A stretch of 64,000 bases of DNA from Symbiodinium natans. Lineage: Eukaryota; Sar; Dinophyceae; Suessiales; Symbiodiniaceae. The position numbers and the translations under genes are program-made. Position 1 is the stretch's first letter. Each line of letters opens with the position of its first letter. The notes beneath the pieces are model-generated. The model did not search any database. It saw only the letters and a program-made list of their open reading frames with translations, and was not told the origin of the DNA. Shown one piece after another: positions 34,183-44,746 of this stretch. The stretch is from assembly GCA_905221605.1 (NCBI GenBank), contig CAJNDS010002170.1, positions 310,001 to 374,000 on the forward strand, written 5' to 3'.

Positions 34183-34800
34183 ATGGCTGTCCTTCGGCTC
34201 ATCCTGGCTATGACCCTGGCGCCTTTGACATCCTTCGCCCACACGGTGGATGGCCAGCAAGTCGGTGCTGACTGCAACGGATATGGATGCGATGATGTCG
34301 AGACCAGCAGCCTGCTTGAGCACAAGTCAAGGCAGGACCAGGATGAGTCAAAAGGTTGCATTACCAAGGGGAAGTATCACTACCCAGTCATTCCAGGCTT
34401 GCGGATTGAGGTGACCAGGTGGCAGCATTGCCAGTCGTACTGCAGGGTCACTGAGGGCTGCCAGTTCTTTTCTTTCTGGCCTGATGGTGGTTGTGAGCTG
34501 CAGAGCGGCCCCGGTGAGTACCGCACGGCCACCGCCGCATACAGCGGCGTCCTGAGCGGCCCGGCGAGCTGCGGGGACACCCCACCGGGAGCCATCAACT
34601 TGCTGGACCAATCCTTCATGTACTGCGCCTATCATCCCGACGCGCTTTGCTGCAAGTGCGGGACGTGCTGCCTTCCATACTGCGAAAATGCGGAGTGGAC
34701 CCTCCGTGACGGCTGCAACTACCAGGCTGGGAAATCATGGGCTGCGTCTGTCGGTATTCGGGGCCGTGCTTCATGTTTAAGTTTAAGTTTGCCTAAATAG
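34183..34800 (+). CDS. Secreted cysteine-rich protein with a PAN/Apple-like domain
   Basis: I choose the ATG at 34183, though an in-frame ATG also exists at 33856, because it opens a signal peptide (MAVLRLILAMTLAPLTSFAH). After a short acidic spacer comes KGCITKGKYHYPVIPGL, WQHCQSYCRVTEGCQFFSFW, PDGGCELQSG and SGPASC, the Cys spacing of PAN/Apple-type modules. A second Cys cluster follows (MYCAYHPDALCCKCGTCCLP). PAN modules bind proteins or sugars outside the cell or in secretory compartments. The 205-residue frame stops at 34798-34800; the tail loses character after WAASVG, so the real gene may splice onward near 34755. Comparable short PAN proteins are numerous in dinoflagellates as far as I know. 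Confidence 0.7.
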   Translation: MAVLRLILAMTLAPLTSFAHTVDGQQVGADCNGYGCDDVETSSLLEHKSRQDQDESKGCITKGKYHYPVIPGLRIEVTRWQHCQSYCRVTEGCQFFSFWPDGGCELQSGPGEYRTATAAYSGVLSGPASCGDTPPGAINLLDQSFMYCAYHPDALCCKCGTCCLPYCENAEWTLRDGCNYQAGKSWAASVGIRGRASCLSLSLPK

Positions 34801-35190
34801 CTCTTCAAACGTATCGCTGTGCCTTCCTGAACCAAGGGTCGAGCAACCTTCGCTGGCCCCCCAAAGCTGCAAAAGACTTAAGAGACTCCCCTGTTGATGC
34901 GCAGGTCGGTGGCTGGTGTGACCCATCTTTGGCCCTGACACCGCCGGTTTGCCCCGGGATGTGAACGGGGAGAAGCTGCCAAGGAGACGAAGGAGACAGG
35001 AGAAGTGAGCATCGACCGAGGCTTGCGACCTGCTGGTCGTGTCTCCTGTGCATGTCGATTCTGCGACACCCTCAGATAGGACAGGAGCAAAGCGCATAAA
35101 CACGCGCCGGTCTCCTCGAATCGAAGAGAAATGAGGGGAAGAGAAAATTGCTCGACCCGAGTGGCCAGTGACTCGCCAGCTAGGCCAAGT
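34801..35190. other. Spacer without a supported gene
   Basis: Overlapping minus-strand frames at 34783-35103 share no motif and look random. No repeat seen. Confidence 0.45.
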
Positions 35191-35198
35191 TCATTTGC

Positions 35199-38100
35199 TT
35201 GCCGCTCCCGGAAGCCTCCGAAGGTTGCGACGACGGGGCTTTGGCATCTGCGCTGGAAGCCTCGGCTGCAGCCAAGGCCGGGACATGTCCGGCCACCTTG
35301 TCATGCTTGTTGAATCATGGAACGTCGGCTGTTGCAAGGCTGAGGCCAGTGCTGCCGCGCTGCTTGAAGCAAGCAGAGCTGGCCGGGAAACCTGACATTT
35401 CAGCATGCCGCTCTTCTGACTTCGAGCGCGTGGCGCAGGCTTGAGGTTGAAAGACCTCGACGAGAAGGTGGTACGCCACAATCGTGAGCACTGGCTGGGC
35501 TTGGAGTGCTTGCAGGTGCCAAGCTGGCAGTGCATCCCAATCCGATAGTCCCCCCCAGCATGCGTGGCTTGCGTGTGGTTCAAGCTGCTTGCATGCCCGG
35601 TCCTCATAGGAGAAAGTGGGTGATCTTTCCTCCACGCAGAGAGCGCTGCACGAGGAGTTTGCCGCCAGTGTGAAGAAGGCGGATCTGCGATAGATTGCGT
35701 TGGCGACGCCGCCAACAAAGCCTTGTCAAGGACATGTCGGCCTTTCGCGAGCACGTCGCTGACCTGTCGACAAAATGCCAGGCTCGGCCAGATTGTCAGA
35801 TTGGAACCTTGGTAGGCTAATCACATCTGTATTGCCCAGACACGAGATCGGGGCAGGCCCTGGCAGACTTAGTGGCGACGATTCGCACAGAGCTGGGGGG
35901 CAAGGTGCCATGATATCCGTGACCATTGAACCGACACGTGTTTTCCTCTGTCGGTTCAGCTCGCGCACGAGGCTTCGCATGACCAGCTGGAGGATCTTGA
36001 ACACCAGCAGTGCAAGGCCCCACATCGTGCCGCTTGGAATTGGTTTGTGTTCTCCACTAATCCAGATGCACAGATCGCTGATGGCTCAGACCTTGATTGC
36101 AGGCCTTCGAGCGCTTCGTCGCCCGCTGGGAAGCATGCGCCGAGGACACAGGGCGATTGATCCAAACTATGTCTTGCTCAGCTAGACAATGGTGGACGCC
36201 CACCCGAAGGGCGTCCATAGCTTAGTTCCAGTCTGGTAGTCCACAATTTGGACCCAATTCATCAAGATGAGCCTGGCAATGGTGGCCCCTGGTGGAGGCC
36301 CGTCGAAGGAATCTGAGGAATGAGATGAGCAGTGCGATCGGCGAGGCGGCCAGAGGGCACCTATTTTTTGCGGCTTCTTGCTATTCTGTTGAGGAGGCAC
36401 TTTTGAGGTTTTACTAGTTTAATACTTCGAAGCCCCAAGAGTGCACATTCTGCAGAGGTACGCAGGCCCGCAGTCAGAACCGCCTCCGAGCAGGTGCTCG
36501 CATGTGGCCACGTGTGCTCTGGTGGCTGTTTTAGCTTTGGGATGAAGTAAACCGTGGCCATCTGGCTGTGGAGCCTGTGGCATTGAGGTCCTTCATGTCA
36601 TGGCAGTGTCACAGTAGTGTCTTGCCAGGCGCAGCTCGGTTCAACGCCAAGTGGCCCAAGTCGACAGACGGAGTCGCGACGACACGATGAGCTCCAGGTC
36701 CTGCCCCATCTTGAATGACCGCGTGGTTAGAGATGATGCATATGATCACGTTGCTTTGCCGCAGGCCAGCTTGCCCTCGGCAGGCCTCCCTGCCGCAAAA
36801 GATCACGCGAGAACAGCATTTGAGACCAGAACATGGTGTAGATTTCTCCGTGTGGAGGCTTGGAGGAAGTGGTGCGAAGGGTGCAGGCCGAGCTCACTGA
36901 TCTCAGGCGGGAGCTCACGAGCTTGAGAACGGAGGCCAAGCAGGCCGGAGCCACGGTCGAATAGGAGTCAGTGGAGTATAGAAGTCAAAGACTGTCGCCG
37001 CAGCACAGTCGCCAATTGAAGCAACGTTTTGCACCAGCTGAGCATGGGTCTTGAATCCACCGGCTCTGTGACCGCGCAAGCCAGAACCACTGTGTTTTTT
37101 TTTCTGCAATCCTACTCGACTTGATTGCGCTGTTCGGTGGACGAGCCCACCCTGCTGCCTCTTAGGCCAGCCAGCTGAAGCTGGAAGGCTTGACTGAGGC
37201 ACCTTTGGTCAAGCGTAAGAAAGCAGGCGTAGGAACTTGCCTGGACGGATGCAGACTGTCGGAAGGCAAGGGAGCAGCGCTACCAGTCCCTCTCAGCCAC
37301 AGCCGCGTGGCATAAAGGTGGTTGAAGCATGTTAGGCAATGCACGTTCTGCAACAGTCTAAGGTCGAAAGCCTGAAGTCGAGTTTTGAGGCAGGGCCCTT
37401 GCGAATCCTGGTGCGCCTGCTTCTCACTCGCGCATGCCTGCGCATGCCTGATCAGTGTCTCGAAGGTCATCCGCAGAAGTACCAAAGAGTCTTCAGACAC
37501 GCGGGAGCAGGCCATAGCATACTATCAGTCAGAGGAATCGTGTTTTTCCTATATCGATTCGCAGATTATGGGGCTGTGCACAGTGTGCCGAGTGCAGGCG
37601 CTGCTCGACGGCCTCCGCCTCCGTGCAGATGCCTGTGCGGAGGGGCTGGCTTCTGAGGTGCGGATTCGGGAGGCCGGGGCGCTTTCAGTTTCACGTCGTT
37701 CTAAAAGTATCATGGAGTTGGGGGTGTCATGCGGTGCGCTGCCCTGCCTTGACAAGGAGGCAACACAGCGGCTGGAGTCACTCTTGCAGCAGACGCGCCG
37801 GGACCTGGAAGCGAAGCTGGAGTCAGTTCGAGGCGAGTGGGACATCCTGTTTTTGCTTCCTGGTCATATGCCATGCTTTAGCCAAGCGTGCTCTCAGATT
37901 CAGGTGCTCTGGAAAAGCAGCTCCGGGGCACCCTGAACCACAAGGACAAGGAACTGCAACTCGAGCTCATGGGTGCCATGCAGCTCGAGCTCCAGAAGAG
38001 ACAGGACTTTTCGGTGCTTCCCCCCCAAAAAACGGACTCTGGGACTGAAATTTGCCCCTTCATCAAAGAGGATGCCGAGACCTCTCTTCGAGATTTGCAG

Positions 38101-38229
38101 TGCGAGATGGTGGAGATACGCTCCAAGCTGATGCGGAAGGACGACCGAATCGGGTGGTTGATCCGGGATGGGTGGCAACTCCGGGACCTCGAAGACCCCC
38201 CGACCTCGAGTGGTTCCGAGTGTTTCTGA
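35199..38229 (+). CDS. Second coiled-coil protein gene made of small exons
   Basis: Ordered + strand pieces: PEASEGCDDGALASALEASA (about 35205-35275), LKDLDEKVVRHNREHW (35444), ALHEEFAASVKKADL (35643), MSAFREHVADLSTKCQ (35734), ALADLVATIRTELGG (35857), AHEASHDQLEDLEHQQ (35966), QAFERFVARWEACAEDTG (36103), RRVQAELTDLRRELTSLRTE (36873), VQALLDGLRLRADACAEG (37593), DKEATQRLESLLQQTRRDLE (37751) and two heptad blocks at 37905-38160 (LEKQLRGTLNHKDKELQLEL; SLRDLQCEMVEIRSKLMRKD). The final frame stops at 38227-38229. No enzymatic domain is seen. The exon grammar matches the gene at 24.2-30.0 kb, so they may be distant paralogues. Exact junctions are unknown. Confidence 0.5.
36193..36217. repeat. Short perfect hairpin
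   Basis: Stem TGGACGCCC / GGGCGTCCA with a 7-base loop. No role is evident. Confidence 0.6.
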
Positions 38230-40385
38230 ACGGCTTCCGATGTCCATCCGGACTACGAGTAACGTCTACGAAGGTAGGCAAATGGATTAAATGGGGAGAG
38301 CATCCTGATGCGACGTGCCGCCCCACCATGTGGCAAATACTGTACGCCCTGGCCACGCCCAGCTCCAGTGCTCAGTCACTTAGTCTTGGCAGGTGATTTT
38401 GCCAGGGCCTGTTGATGTGCCTGGTGCGGTACCCTAGCCAAAGTCGGCACGGGTCCTTCGGAAAGTGGCCTTCATCGAAACCTCGAAATACCACTAGACG
38501 TTTTTGCTGCAGGGGAAGGGCCACACAGATGCTCGCACACTTAGATGCCTTGATCGCCCTCTGCAGGGTGACGTTGATTCAGCCAGGCTGCTTTCACAAC
38601 AATACGCTATACACAAAGGTACACAGCGCAGGTGGATGCATCTTTTGCGTCATCTTTGACATACCACGTGTTCAAGTATCCACGCGGCCACGCGGGGACA
38701 CTTATGTTTTGAGACTGCGACTAGCCAGCAGTGGCAGTGTCAACAATTGGTTACAGTTCCGCTCGGGGAAGGCCAGCAGCCGTCAACTGGAAGAAGTCAC
38801 CCTCGACCCCGGGCACCTAGAACCATGCACTTCGCAACATTCCTCGGTGCCCTTGCCAGGAGCACGCCCTTCTGGAAGCCACGGGCTTCAAAGAGCCCGT
38901 GGCTGAAACGCGAGCCTGGCGCCCTGGGCTCACAGGCATGTGCTGCAGGATTGCTGAAGGATTCTCGTAGCAGAGAGACTTTTGGTGTTGCGAAGCAGGC
39001 ACGCTCTTTGCCGAGCCGACACCTTCCCGAGAGGCAGCTCCAAGCAGCAGCACAGGAGCTGTCTCAACCAAGCGCCGCAGCCAAAGTGATTTCAAGAAGG
39101 GAGAGTTCAAAAAGAGCGTGCCAGGACCCTCGTCTCAGGCAGGCAGCCCGCTCAATGATCCCCGGGCCACGGCGACTCCGGCTGTTCTGCGTCCCATGCA
39201 ACTTGGCCTGACCCCGGAGACTTCTAAGGGGAAACTTGGCATACAAGGCGGAGCTGATAACCTGCCCGCAACCAAGGTTGCAGCCACGATCTCACCAATG
39301 GCCAACCTGATCGCAGGGCTTGGTGGCTTATTTGCTAATGATGTCCTGCTGCTGCCAACGACTGCGCAGCAAGACCGTCTGTAGTCCACAAACGCTGCCG
39401 TGACGCGCGTGCGGCTGGACAACAAGATCACAGCACTGGCAGCTTCGGGAATTGAGGATGATGGTGCCCCTCCACACCAAAAACATTTGGGATGTTGCCT
39501 TCTGCCACAGGTGGCCGTGAACCTGCTTACCGCACCTGCCCAAGCTTGAGCAGGCGTGGTGGGGTGCTCTCTAGGTCTCAGCAAGAACAAAAAGGCGAAA
39601 CAGCTGCCTCAGCCATCAGAGCTTGAGCGTCGCGAGCACTTGGCAGCTTGTGTGTCACTCCTGTCAGACCGCCTAGATTCTAGATAGTTTCCAACAGCAA
39701 TCTGCGGCACAGAAATCACTCAAGGCCCTCAAAGACCCTCCCCAAGGCCCAACGGGAGAACAATATGTAAACATCGATCAGCCCATCCGATTAGTGATTT
39801 TTCTCGGGCCCATGGCTCCGGATACACCTGCGTGGCTGGAGGAAGCATATCCGGACAGCCAGTCGCCCAGTTTCGATGACCACAACGATGTTTGCAGACT
39901 CTAAAAGCTGAGGGCTGTGGCGGTCTCTCCGACGCTGCACCCTGCGCGTCGACGGTGGCGCCGGGCTTCAGCTGGCGACCACCGAGCTGGGCTACTCGGC
40001 TAGGCACAGCTGAACAGATGCACACAATATACACATCGAGGAACTTTTACTAGTAGTTCGATGGATTGCAATGGTATACTGTGGTACTTCTAGATTCTAG
40101 ATTGTCCTCGCAGCATTGCAGTTGAAGAAGGTATTTTGCCGATGCAGGTGCTGGTGAGTGGGTCACACCTTGTCATGCCTTGGCTGAGGCTATCTGGTGG
40201 AGGCTGTGGATGGTGTGCCGGCCCAGGATGAGACTCTGAAAGCTGGAGTGCTCATTGTAGGCATTGCCGGTGTGCCGCTGTCACTTGGCCAAAAACAATA
40301 TGCAAATCCCAGCAGCTTTCTTGACCTTCGTGAAGCACCTTGAGTAGCACAGCGTGGATGCCATGCCAAATGTTTCAAATGAGAC
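38230..40385 (+). other. Stretch with weak candidate exons
   Basis: The best piece is about 39072-39384 on +: FKKGEFKKSVPGPSSQAGSP, PAVLRPMQLGLTPETSKGK and PMANLIAGLGGLFANDVLL, then a stop. Another is SKNKKAKQLPQPSELERRE near 39580-39690. Other frames overlap and disagree, and no exon chain is defensible. Nothing is seen in 39700-40350 apart from short AT/CTAGATT words. Confidence 0.35.
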
Positions 40386-40394
40386 TCGCAGAGT

Positions 40395-42081
40395 ACGAAG
40401 TTCCTTAGGCTCGGCCTTTCTGACGATGCTTTGGAAGATGCCTTCGGCTCCCACTTTCAAGACGGAGTGGAGCTCCTCCTCTTGGATTCAGAGGACCGCG
40501 CCTGTGCCACACACATTCCATGTGCTGACCGAATGCTGCAGGAGCTACAGCGGGCGACGGTGGAGAGAGACTCACAAGGCTACGGGAGGGTGCGACGACT
40601 ACAAAGTTGGGTTTCTTCATTGCCCTGCGCAGGCGAATGCCCCTGCAACGAAGCCGACGATGATGTGGAGGGTGATGCCGTGCCATTGGAGCAGGACGAC
40701 CTCTTTGGGGACTCTGAAGAGTCACGGCGGGTCTTGCCATCCCCTTTTTACAGGAGCTGGTGGAGCTTCTGGAGCACGGCAGCGTGCTGAACCTACGCCT
40801 GTGTCCGGCCACGCAGCTCCGGGAGCCCTGGGGGGCCTCAAGCCACAGAGCTCTCATGCCAATGTATGATGTAAGATGATGTAAGTGTAGTACGTGTCCA
40901 GCCAAGCAAACACGTTAGAGTCTTGTAGAGGACCTGGCACCCGAAGTGCGTGCTGCGCTGGATGACGACCTGCAGACCTTTGCCGCGCTCCATGACTTGC
41001 GGGTGGCCTTGCAGATGTCTCAAACCTTAAGGGGGTAGGATAGGAGTCTTCCAGCGATTGAGAGTCTCTTTTGAGCGATCGACAGTCGCGATGTCATGCT
41101 CGCCCGGTGTTCGCTGAAAGCTTGGGCATGTTTGCACACGGCATCTTTCGTGCACTGCATCAGGTGGAGCTGCATTGCCCTGAAGCCACCACAGCATCTG
41201 CAAGGCCCGCGGAGTTCCTCTAACGCACTGCCAGAGTGAGGTTGCTGCCGGGTTTGCTCCGTAGCTGGCGCTCCTTCTTAAGTTTGTGTGCCGGACAGTG
41301 CCAGGCTGACCTTATGCGGGGTGCCAGATGACGTGAATGTCTCAAGAAGTGAAGCCGAAGAGCTTATGAGGCCAGCTGCAAAGAAACGAAGAATTCCTGT
41401 TTGTGGCGTGGCACAATTCGTTCGCTTGCATTATTACAGGTTCTATGGCTTGCTTCCAAAGTCTGGGGAGGAGGCGAGTACAGTGGAGGCTCCGTGCAAG
41501 ATATGGCCTTATCCTTTCCTTGCCAGTTCTCGAATCTTGCATCAAATCCGTGCGCTTTCTCTCAGAGAAGCCGGATAGCGCTCGCCCCGACCGAAACATG
41601 CGTATCACGTGTGCTGCCAAGCTGCAAAGGTGGAGGGCCTGGTCATGAAGTCGCTGCCTGCGAGACACCGGCGCCGGCGCAAGGCTCCAGAGACGGCGCC
41701 CGGTGAAGAGAAGGCTGCGCACATATAGCATACGGGTCCGGGGTTTACTCATCGGTTTTGGGAGCTTGCAGCGACTTCCGGCAACTTCTGTCTTTCGATG
41801 TCTGGAGGCTGATTTTTCATGTGCCCTCATGCCACATTGGGCATGAGGGCCCCGTACAGGCAAGCAAGGCTCCGATCTTGGAGGCGCCTGAGGCGCTCGG
41901 TGAAGTGGTCGGAGAGCCCCGAGAGCGCCGAGCGGGTTCGGCAATCTGCACATCCGACACGTCCGAAGAGCGAAGGTACTTCGAGTACCTGGATGCTCTG
42001 CGTTTATCCTTGGCACAGGATGTTTGTGGTACTTTTGTGGTGCAGCACCTTGTGGGCGCAGTCCGGAGTCTGAACTTCTGA
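40395..42081 (+). CDS. Multi-exon gene of unknown function
   Basis: Coding pieces in order: LGLSDDALEDAFGSHFQDG, VELLLLDSEDRACATHIPC and MLQELQRATVERDSQGYG (40410-40600); an acidic stretch NEADDDVEGDAVPLEQDDL (about 40649-40710); after TTACAG, ELVELLEHGSVLNLRLCPA (40754); LVEDLAPEVRAALDDDLQTF and AALHDLRVALQM (40923-41020); PVFAESLGMFAHGIFRALHQ with VELHCPEATTASARPAEF (41106-41222); and EERRYFEYLDALRLSLAQDV (about 41959) before a stop at 42079-42081. The pieces look like a helical, acidic protein. I do not recognise the family and the joins are not placed. Confidence 0.45.
41823..41850. repeat. Hairpin with an 11-bp perfect stem
   Basis: GCCCTCATGCC and GGCATGAGGGC flank a 6-base loop, in a probable intron of the unknown gene. 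Confidence 0.75.
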
Positions 42082-42232
42082 AGATTTCTGAAGTCAAAAG
42101 AGTTCAGCTGCCTCAATTCGGGCTGTTGAGGACCACACGGCGGATGTGATTCTTCACTCCTGGGGTCACACTTTGGAGGAAGCCTTCGAACAGTGCTGCG
42201 TCTCCTGCCCCCGACTTCGAGTTGCCGAAGCA

Positions 42233-42275
42233 TATATATCTATATATATATATATGGTACCCCCCCCCCAAAGAT
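42233..42275. repeat. AT microsatellite plus poly-C, inverted partner of 44656-44697
   Basis: CATATATATCTATATATATA is followed by GGTACC, a C run and AAAGATCTACC. The reverse complement (GGTAGATCT.TGGGGGGG..A.CATATATATA) recurs at 44656-44697. Confidence 0.75.
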
Positions 42276-42410
42276 CTACCATTTCCCACCTTTTTTTTCA
42301 ACAATGAAACAAAATCCGTCTGCTTCATATTCGCAATGCAATAAAATCCGTATGCCTCACAATGATAATGCCCACGACGCCATTCAGAACTCTCTTCAAA
42401 GATTTCGAAA

Positions 42411-42913
42411 GCCGGCCGTTTCAATTGAAACGTTTCCGTTTCAATTGAAACGGCCGGGATCCAAGATCCAAGATCCAAGATGTCCCAGGACTCTTGCCGA
42501 GGCATCTTGGAATCCTAGATCTCGAAAACCGGCCGTTTCAATTGAAACGTTTCCGTTTCAATTGAAACGGCCGGGATCCAAGATCCAAGATCCAAGATTT
42601 CCCAGGACTCTTGCCGAGGCATCTTGGAATCCCATATCTTGGATTCTGCCCGTTTCAATTGAAACGTTTCCGTTTCAATTGAAACGGCCGGTTTTGGATT
42701 TAGGATTCCAAGATGCCTAGGCAAGAGTCCTGGGAAATCTTGGATCTTGGATCCTGGATCCCGGCCGTTTCAATTGAAACGGAAACGTTTCAATTGAAAC
42801 GGCCGGTTTTCGAGATCTAGGATTCCAAGATGCCTCGGCAAGAGTCCTGGGAAATCTTAGATCTTGGATCTTGGATCCCGGCCGTTTCAATTGAAACGGA
42901 AACGTTTCAATTG
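42411..42913. repeat. Nested ~500-bp palindrome built on CCGTTTCAATTGAAACGG
   Basis: Five copies of a paired palindrome (CGTTTCAATTGAAACG next to CCGTTTCAATTGAAACGG) alternate with a roughly 75-bp spacer containing ATCCAAGATCCAAGAT and CCCAGGACTCTTGCCGAGGC. Spacers left of about 42667 run forward and those right of it are inverted, so the whole block is mirror-symmetric. It opens frames on both strands (VSIETFPFQLKRPGSK-like peptides) that I regard as by-products. A flanking inverted pair TTCAAAACTCCGGG / CCCGGAGTTTTGAA extends to about 43008. Confidence 0.93.
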
Positions 42914-44335
42914 TTGAACTTCAAAACTCCGGGTTCCAGGATTCAAGATCCCGTGGAGACTTTTCCTGCAATCTTGAATCTTGAATCTTGGATCCCGGAG
43001 TTTTGAAGCTCAAAACTCTAGATTGAAGTTCAAAACTCACGGAACCCCATAGGGCTGAGGTTTGGAGGTTTAGGGCTTCAGGTTGAGGCATTAGAACCTG
43101 AGCCGGCAATTAAAACTAAACCCTTAACCTTTAAACCCTATAGGGTTAAGGTGTTAAGGTTTAGGGTTTACGATTTAGGCATTCAAACTTGAGCCGGTAG
43201 TTCAGCCTAAACTCTCGACCTTCAAACCGTATAGGGTTAAGGTTTCAAGGCTTAGGGCTCAAGATTTAGTCATGTAAAGCTAAGCCCATAGAGTTTAAAC
43301 CTCAAGGGTTTAAGGTTTATAGGTATGAAAACATGAACCCTAAACCCTCTAGGGGTCTAAAAGGTTCAAGGGTGTTCAGCCTACAGGCGCTGAAGGTATA
43401 AATGCCCATGGGTACATCAGGTTTAGGCATTGAAACCTTGAAGCCCTATAAGGGTTTTTAAAGGTTTAAGGTCTGGGGATTGAAACCTAGGTTTGGGCAT
43501 TCAAACTGGTTTAAGCCTTAACCCCTGTAGGGCCAGGTATTTAAACCGAATAGCTTACCTTGAAACGCTGTAGGTTTAAAGGTTGAGGTTCCAAACCTTT
43601 AAGCCTCTGGGGTTCAAAGGTTTAGGTTTTTGCAGAGTTTGTCTACCCTATTCGGGGTAGCCCTATAGGGTTTTAACCCTATAGGGGTTCAAGGTTCAGG
43701 GTTTAAGAGGGCATTGCAACAACCCAACCCTAAACCCTCAGGGATTGAACCCCTTTACTGTTATCCTTAAGCCTTAAAGCATATAGGGTTTAGGGTTATA
43801 ATGCTGAAGAACCCTCAGGGATTTAACCCCTTTACTGCTTTCCTTAAGGCTGAAAGCATAAACGGTTTAGGGTTATAACGCTGAAGAACCCTCAGGGGTT
43901 TAATACTGTTTTCCTTAAGCCTTAAGGCATATAAGGTGTAGGGTTATCACGCTGAAGGTATAAATGCCCAGACCTTCGGTACATCAGGCTTAGGCATTAG
44001 CACCTTTAAGCCCTATAAGGTTGTTAAAGGTTTAAGGTCAAGCCTTAAACCCTATAGGGCCCTATAGGGTTACGGTTGTTTCAGGGTTTATCAACCCTAA
44101 ACGCTATGAGGGGTTGAAGGTTTAGGGTTGAAGGTTCTGGGCATTGCAAAAACATAACCCTAAACCCTCAGGGATTTAACCACTTTACTGTTTTCCTTAA
44201 GCCTTCAGGCATATAGAGTTTAGGGTTATAACGCTAAAATCTATAGGATTAGCACCTTATACCCCTATATATTGTAGGCCTTGAGGCCTCAATCCTAACC
44301 GTAAATCCCATAGAGTTCTGCCTATGTTTGTAGGC
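42914..44335. repeat. Degenerate telomere-like field (TTTAGGG/CCCTAAA) with CCCTATAGGG palindromes
   Basis: About 1.4 kb of TTTAGGG, GGTTTAAGG and AACCCTA words in both orientations, often centred on CCCTATAGGG. Longer units repeat, for example GAACCCTCAGGGATTTAACC with TTTACTG.TTTCCTTAAG near 43745, 43808, 43870 and 44165. The mixed orientation and decay argue against a true chromosome end. Confidence 0.85.
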
Positions 44336-44491
44336 CTCGCCTCCTGTGGAAATGCAAAGGAAAAGTAGAATAAGTACCCACTGCATGTATGTATATAGGG
44401 TATATGTATTGCATATCAAATACAGATGATAGAGATCCTCGAACCATAAGACTAGGAAGTATTCGAGCGCAAAAGGTGATGCGGAAAAATC

Positions 44492-44746
44492 ATGTACTGT
44501 AAGCCCCGGGGACGCGAGAATACTATGAGCAAAGACCTTTTCACTATTTCCCTCTTAATTGCCGGTTCGGTGTCTTGGGTTGGTGCAGGATCGGTTAGCT
44601 ATTGTTACGAGGGACTAGATCGGAAGGGATTCTGGATAGTAAAAGCATTAAAAAAGGGTAGATCTCTGGGGGGGGGAAGCATATATATATATGTGAGAGG
44701 GACCTTTTGGGTCCATTTCACGTATATCACTTGTATGAGGAATTAA
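44492..44746 (+). CDS. Small open frame of doubtful status
   Basis: An ATG at 44492 opens 84 codons with a possible membrane segment (LFTISLLIAGSVSWVGAG), but the second half reads through the poly-G/AT repeat at 44656-44697. It lies between repeat fields with no neighbour, intron or motif. It is probably chance, and I list it only because it is the sole ATG frame of this size in the block. Confidence 0.12.
   Translation: MYCKPRGRENTMSKDLFTISLLIAGSVSWVGAGSVSYCYEGLDRKGFWIVKALKKGRSLGGGSIYIYVRGTFWVHFTYITCMRN
44656..44697. repeat. Poly-G plus AT microsatellite, inverted partner of 42233-42275
   Basis: GGTAGATCTCTGGGGGGGGG is followed by AAGC and an alternating AT run, the mirror of the tract at 42233. 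The two are 2.4 kb apart and enclose the palindrome and the telomere-like field. Confidence 0.75.

Noticed and set aside
36193-36217. Hairpin read as a transcription terminator
   Set aside because: Rho-independent termination does not apply to this type of genome and no T run follows.
42193-42720. 175-codon plus-strand frame over the palindrome
   Set aside because: It starts in an AT microsatellite and reads the same repeat peptide three times; the opposite strand is equally open.
42411-42913. CRISPR-like array because of regular palindromic repeats
   Set aside because: The spacers are themselves repeats and are mirror-inverted across the centre, and the setting is clearly eukaryotic.
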